Under the pieces are notes generated by a model. It was given only the letters and a program-made list of their open reading frames with translations. It did not search any database and was not told where the DNA came from. From assembly GCF_020536995.1 (NCBI RefSeq), contig NC_068357.1, positions 61,281,559-61,345,558 on the forward strand: a DNA stretch of 64,000 nucleotides, given 5' to 3'. Shown here piece by piece: positions 62,808 through 64,000 of the stretch. Position 1 is the first letter of the stretch. The number at the start of each line of letters is the position of its first letter. The position numbers and the translations under genes were made by a program. The stretch comes from Dreissena polymorpha (lineage: Eukaryota > Mollusca > Bivalvia > Myida > Dreissenidae).

Positions 62808-62936
62808 ATGCCATAGAGGAAGATATGGAGACTGTGCCAGTATCCACACTGGGTGCTGTACAGGGCTGTAGTGTCAGATCTAATCCGGATAAGGTGACAG
62901 AGCCCAAGAAAAGTGGCAATAACCGGCCCAAGACTG
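62808..62936 (+). CDS. Linker exon of a neighbouring gene of the same family
   Basis: 129 nt between CTCTTCCAG and ACTG|GTAGGT, phase 1-1. It encodes (D)AIEEDMETVPVSTLGAVQ and GCSVRSNPDKVTEPKK. The length and phase equal the 56-58 kb linker exons and the sequence is diverged, so a second gene, or an older unit, continues rightward beyond the window. Confidence 0.55.
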
Positions 62937-62994
62937 GTAGGTTCCTTTTTGTTAGCTACGTTTGCACATGCTGTGTTTGTACATCTGTATGTTA

Positions 62995-63620
62995 TTTAAA
63001 AAGAATGACTCCGAAGGGTCCACTGATTTATCAATTGATCCCAATAATTTTGTCCGCTCCATATCTCCTATACCCCTGGTCCAATTTCGATGAAACTTCA
63101 CAGGAATGTTTAGTATGAAGTCTAGTTATCATTTTGTTCCGCACGGATAATTTTTGACTGAGTTATGGCCCTTTAATGGTCATTGTAGAAAAAAAAATCC
63201 ACTCCATATCTCCTATACTCCTGGTCCAATTTTGATAAAACTTCACAGGAATGATGATTATGAAGTCTAGTTTTGCATATTGTCATTTTGTTCCGCTTGA
63301 ATAATTTTTGGTGGAGTTGTGGCACTTTAATTGTAAATTTAAAAAAAAGTTTGTCTGGAACATTTCTCTTAAACTATAGCTTGGATTTTAATAAAAATTC
63401 ACACAAGTGATCAGTATGAGGTCTATAGTTGTGCATGTTGTCATTTTGTTGCGCTCTGATATTTTTTGACGGAGTTATTGCCCTTTTATGGTCATTTTAG
63501 AATAAAATTTGTCCAAAGCGGTTCTCCTATACTATTTCTTGGATTTTAATAAAACTTTATAGGAATGATTAATGTCTTGCCTAGTCGTGCATATTTTCAT
63601 TTTGTTCAACACAGATAATT
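62995..63620 (+). repeat. Tandem bivalve repeat, about 150-bp unit, four copies
   Basis: Units share CATATCTCCTATACCCCTGG, ATTTTGATAAAACTTCACAG, GAATGATTAGTATGAAGTCT-like blocks and ATTTTGTTCCGC...GAGTTATGGCCCTTT. Confidence 0.8.
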
Positions 63621-63895
63621 ATGCCCCCGGATCGAATGATCGGGGGCATATTGTTTTTGGCTGTCTGTCTGCCATTCCTTCATTCTGTCCCAAAACTTTA
63701 ACATTGGTTAAAGTTTTGTGATAACTTTTGAAATATTGAACATAGCAACTTGATATTTGGCATGCATGTGTACTCATGGAGCTGCACATTTTGAGTGGTG
63801 AAAGGTCAAGGTCATCCTTCAAAGTCAAAGGTCAACAACAACAAAAAAGGGGCGCATTAGTGGACTTTGTGTTTCTTTCAAACACACCTCTTGTT
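63620..63895 (+). repeat. TATGCCCCCGGATCGAATG-headed bivalve repeat
   Basis: The head ATGCCCCCGGATCGAATGAT/CGGGGGCAT is a strong hairpin. CTGTCTGTCTGCC and TTGATATTTGGCATGCATGT follow, then AAGGTCAAGGTCATCCTTC, and the repeat ends at AAACACACCTCTTGTT. Closely related to 58,012-58,376. Confidence 0.9.
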
Positions 63896-64000
63896 TTTTT
63901 TAATATTACGCACTCTTGGCTTTATGTTCCATAATTACATTACATATCGGGAGACATTTGTTATTTCCAAAAACAACCTTCTAGTAATTATTGATTTCCA

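Overview
The window looks like chromosomal DNA of a bivalve mollusc, probably a heterodont such as Dreissena. This is inferred from interspersed repeats I recognise: palindromic units built on GATTAGCCTGTGCAG, and TATGCCCCC- or TATCCCCAC-headed repeats followed by CTGTCTGTC runs and TCAAGGTCA-rich units. No database search was possible.

Layout. (1) 1-26.3 kb is AT-rich, nearly gene-free host DNA: a large segmental duplication (2.37-5.9 kb versus 20.5-26.1 kb), smaller direct repeats, two TIR elements with clear target-site duplications, minisatellites, tRNA-like sequences and one probable orphan exon (16.1-16.4 kb, minus). (2) About 26.4-48.0 kb is a compact block of about 20 mostly intronless ORFs on both strands. 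Most have a TATA box about 35-60 bp before a plausible ATG, and many have AATAAA close behind the stop. I read it as an integrated, fairly young, partly decayed large-DNA-virus-like element. Recognisable products are two BIR (IAP-type) proteins, a Bcl-2-like protein, an intact RING protein plus RING remnants, a PLE-type GIY-YIG nuclease, paired C-type-lectin-like membrane glycoproteins and a Thr/Asn-rich membrane protein. No DNA polymerase, capsid, packaging ATPase or integrase is visible. A 100-base N gap (47,772-47,871) cuts the right end, so the family is undecided (malacoherpesvirus-like or adintovirus/Polinton-like). (3) 48.1-49.1 kb is a tandem array beside that end. (4) 49.1-55.4 kb is a tandem array of about 1.2 kb units on the minus strand carrying short acidic, Ser-rich exons. 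(5) 55.6-60.2 kb is a plus-strand gene with about 400-bp tandem units, each holding a symmetric (phase 1-1) exon, followed by a large tyrosine-recombinase exon and a short acidic last exon. (6) 60.2-64 kb is mainly bivalve repeats, with one further exon of the same family at 62.8 kb.

How the genes may work together. The virus-like block reads as accessory genes: blocking host cell death (BIR, Bcl-2-like, RING), surface glycoproteins, and small probably nuclear or regulatory proteins with basic tails. The recombinase gene is a separate matter; it is Crypton-like or domesticated, with linker exons that appear to expand by unequal exchange.
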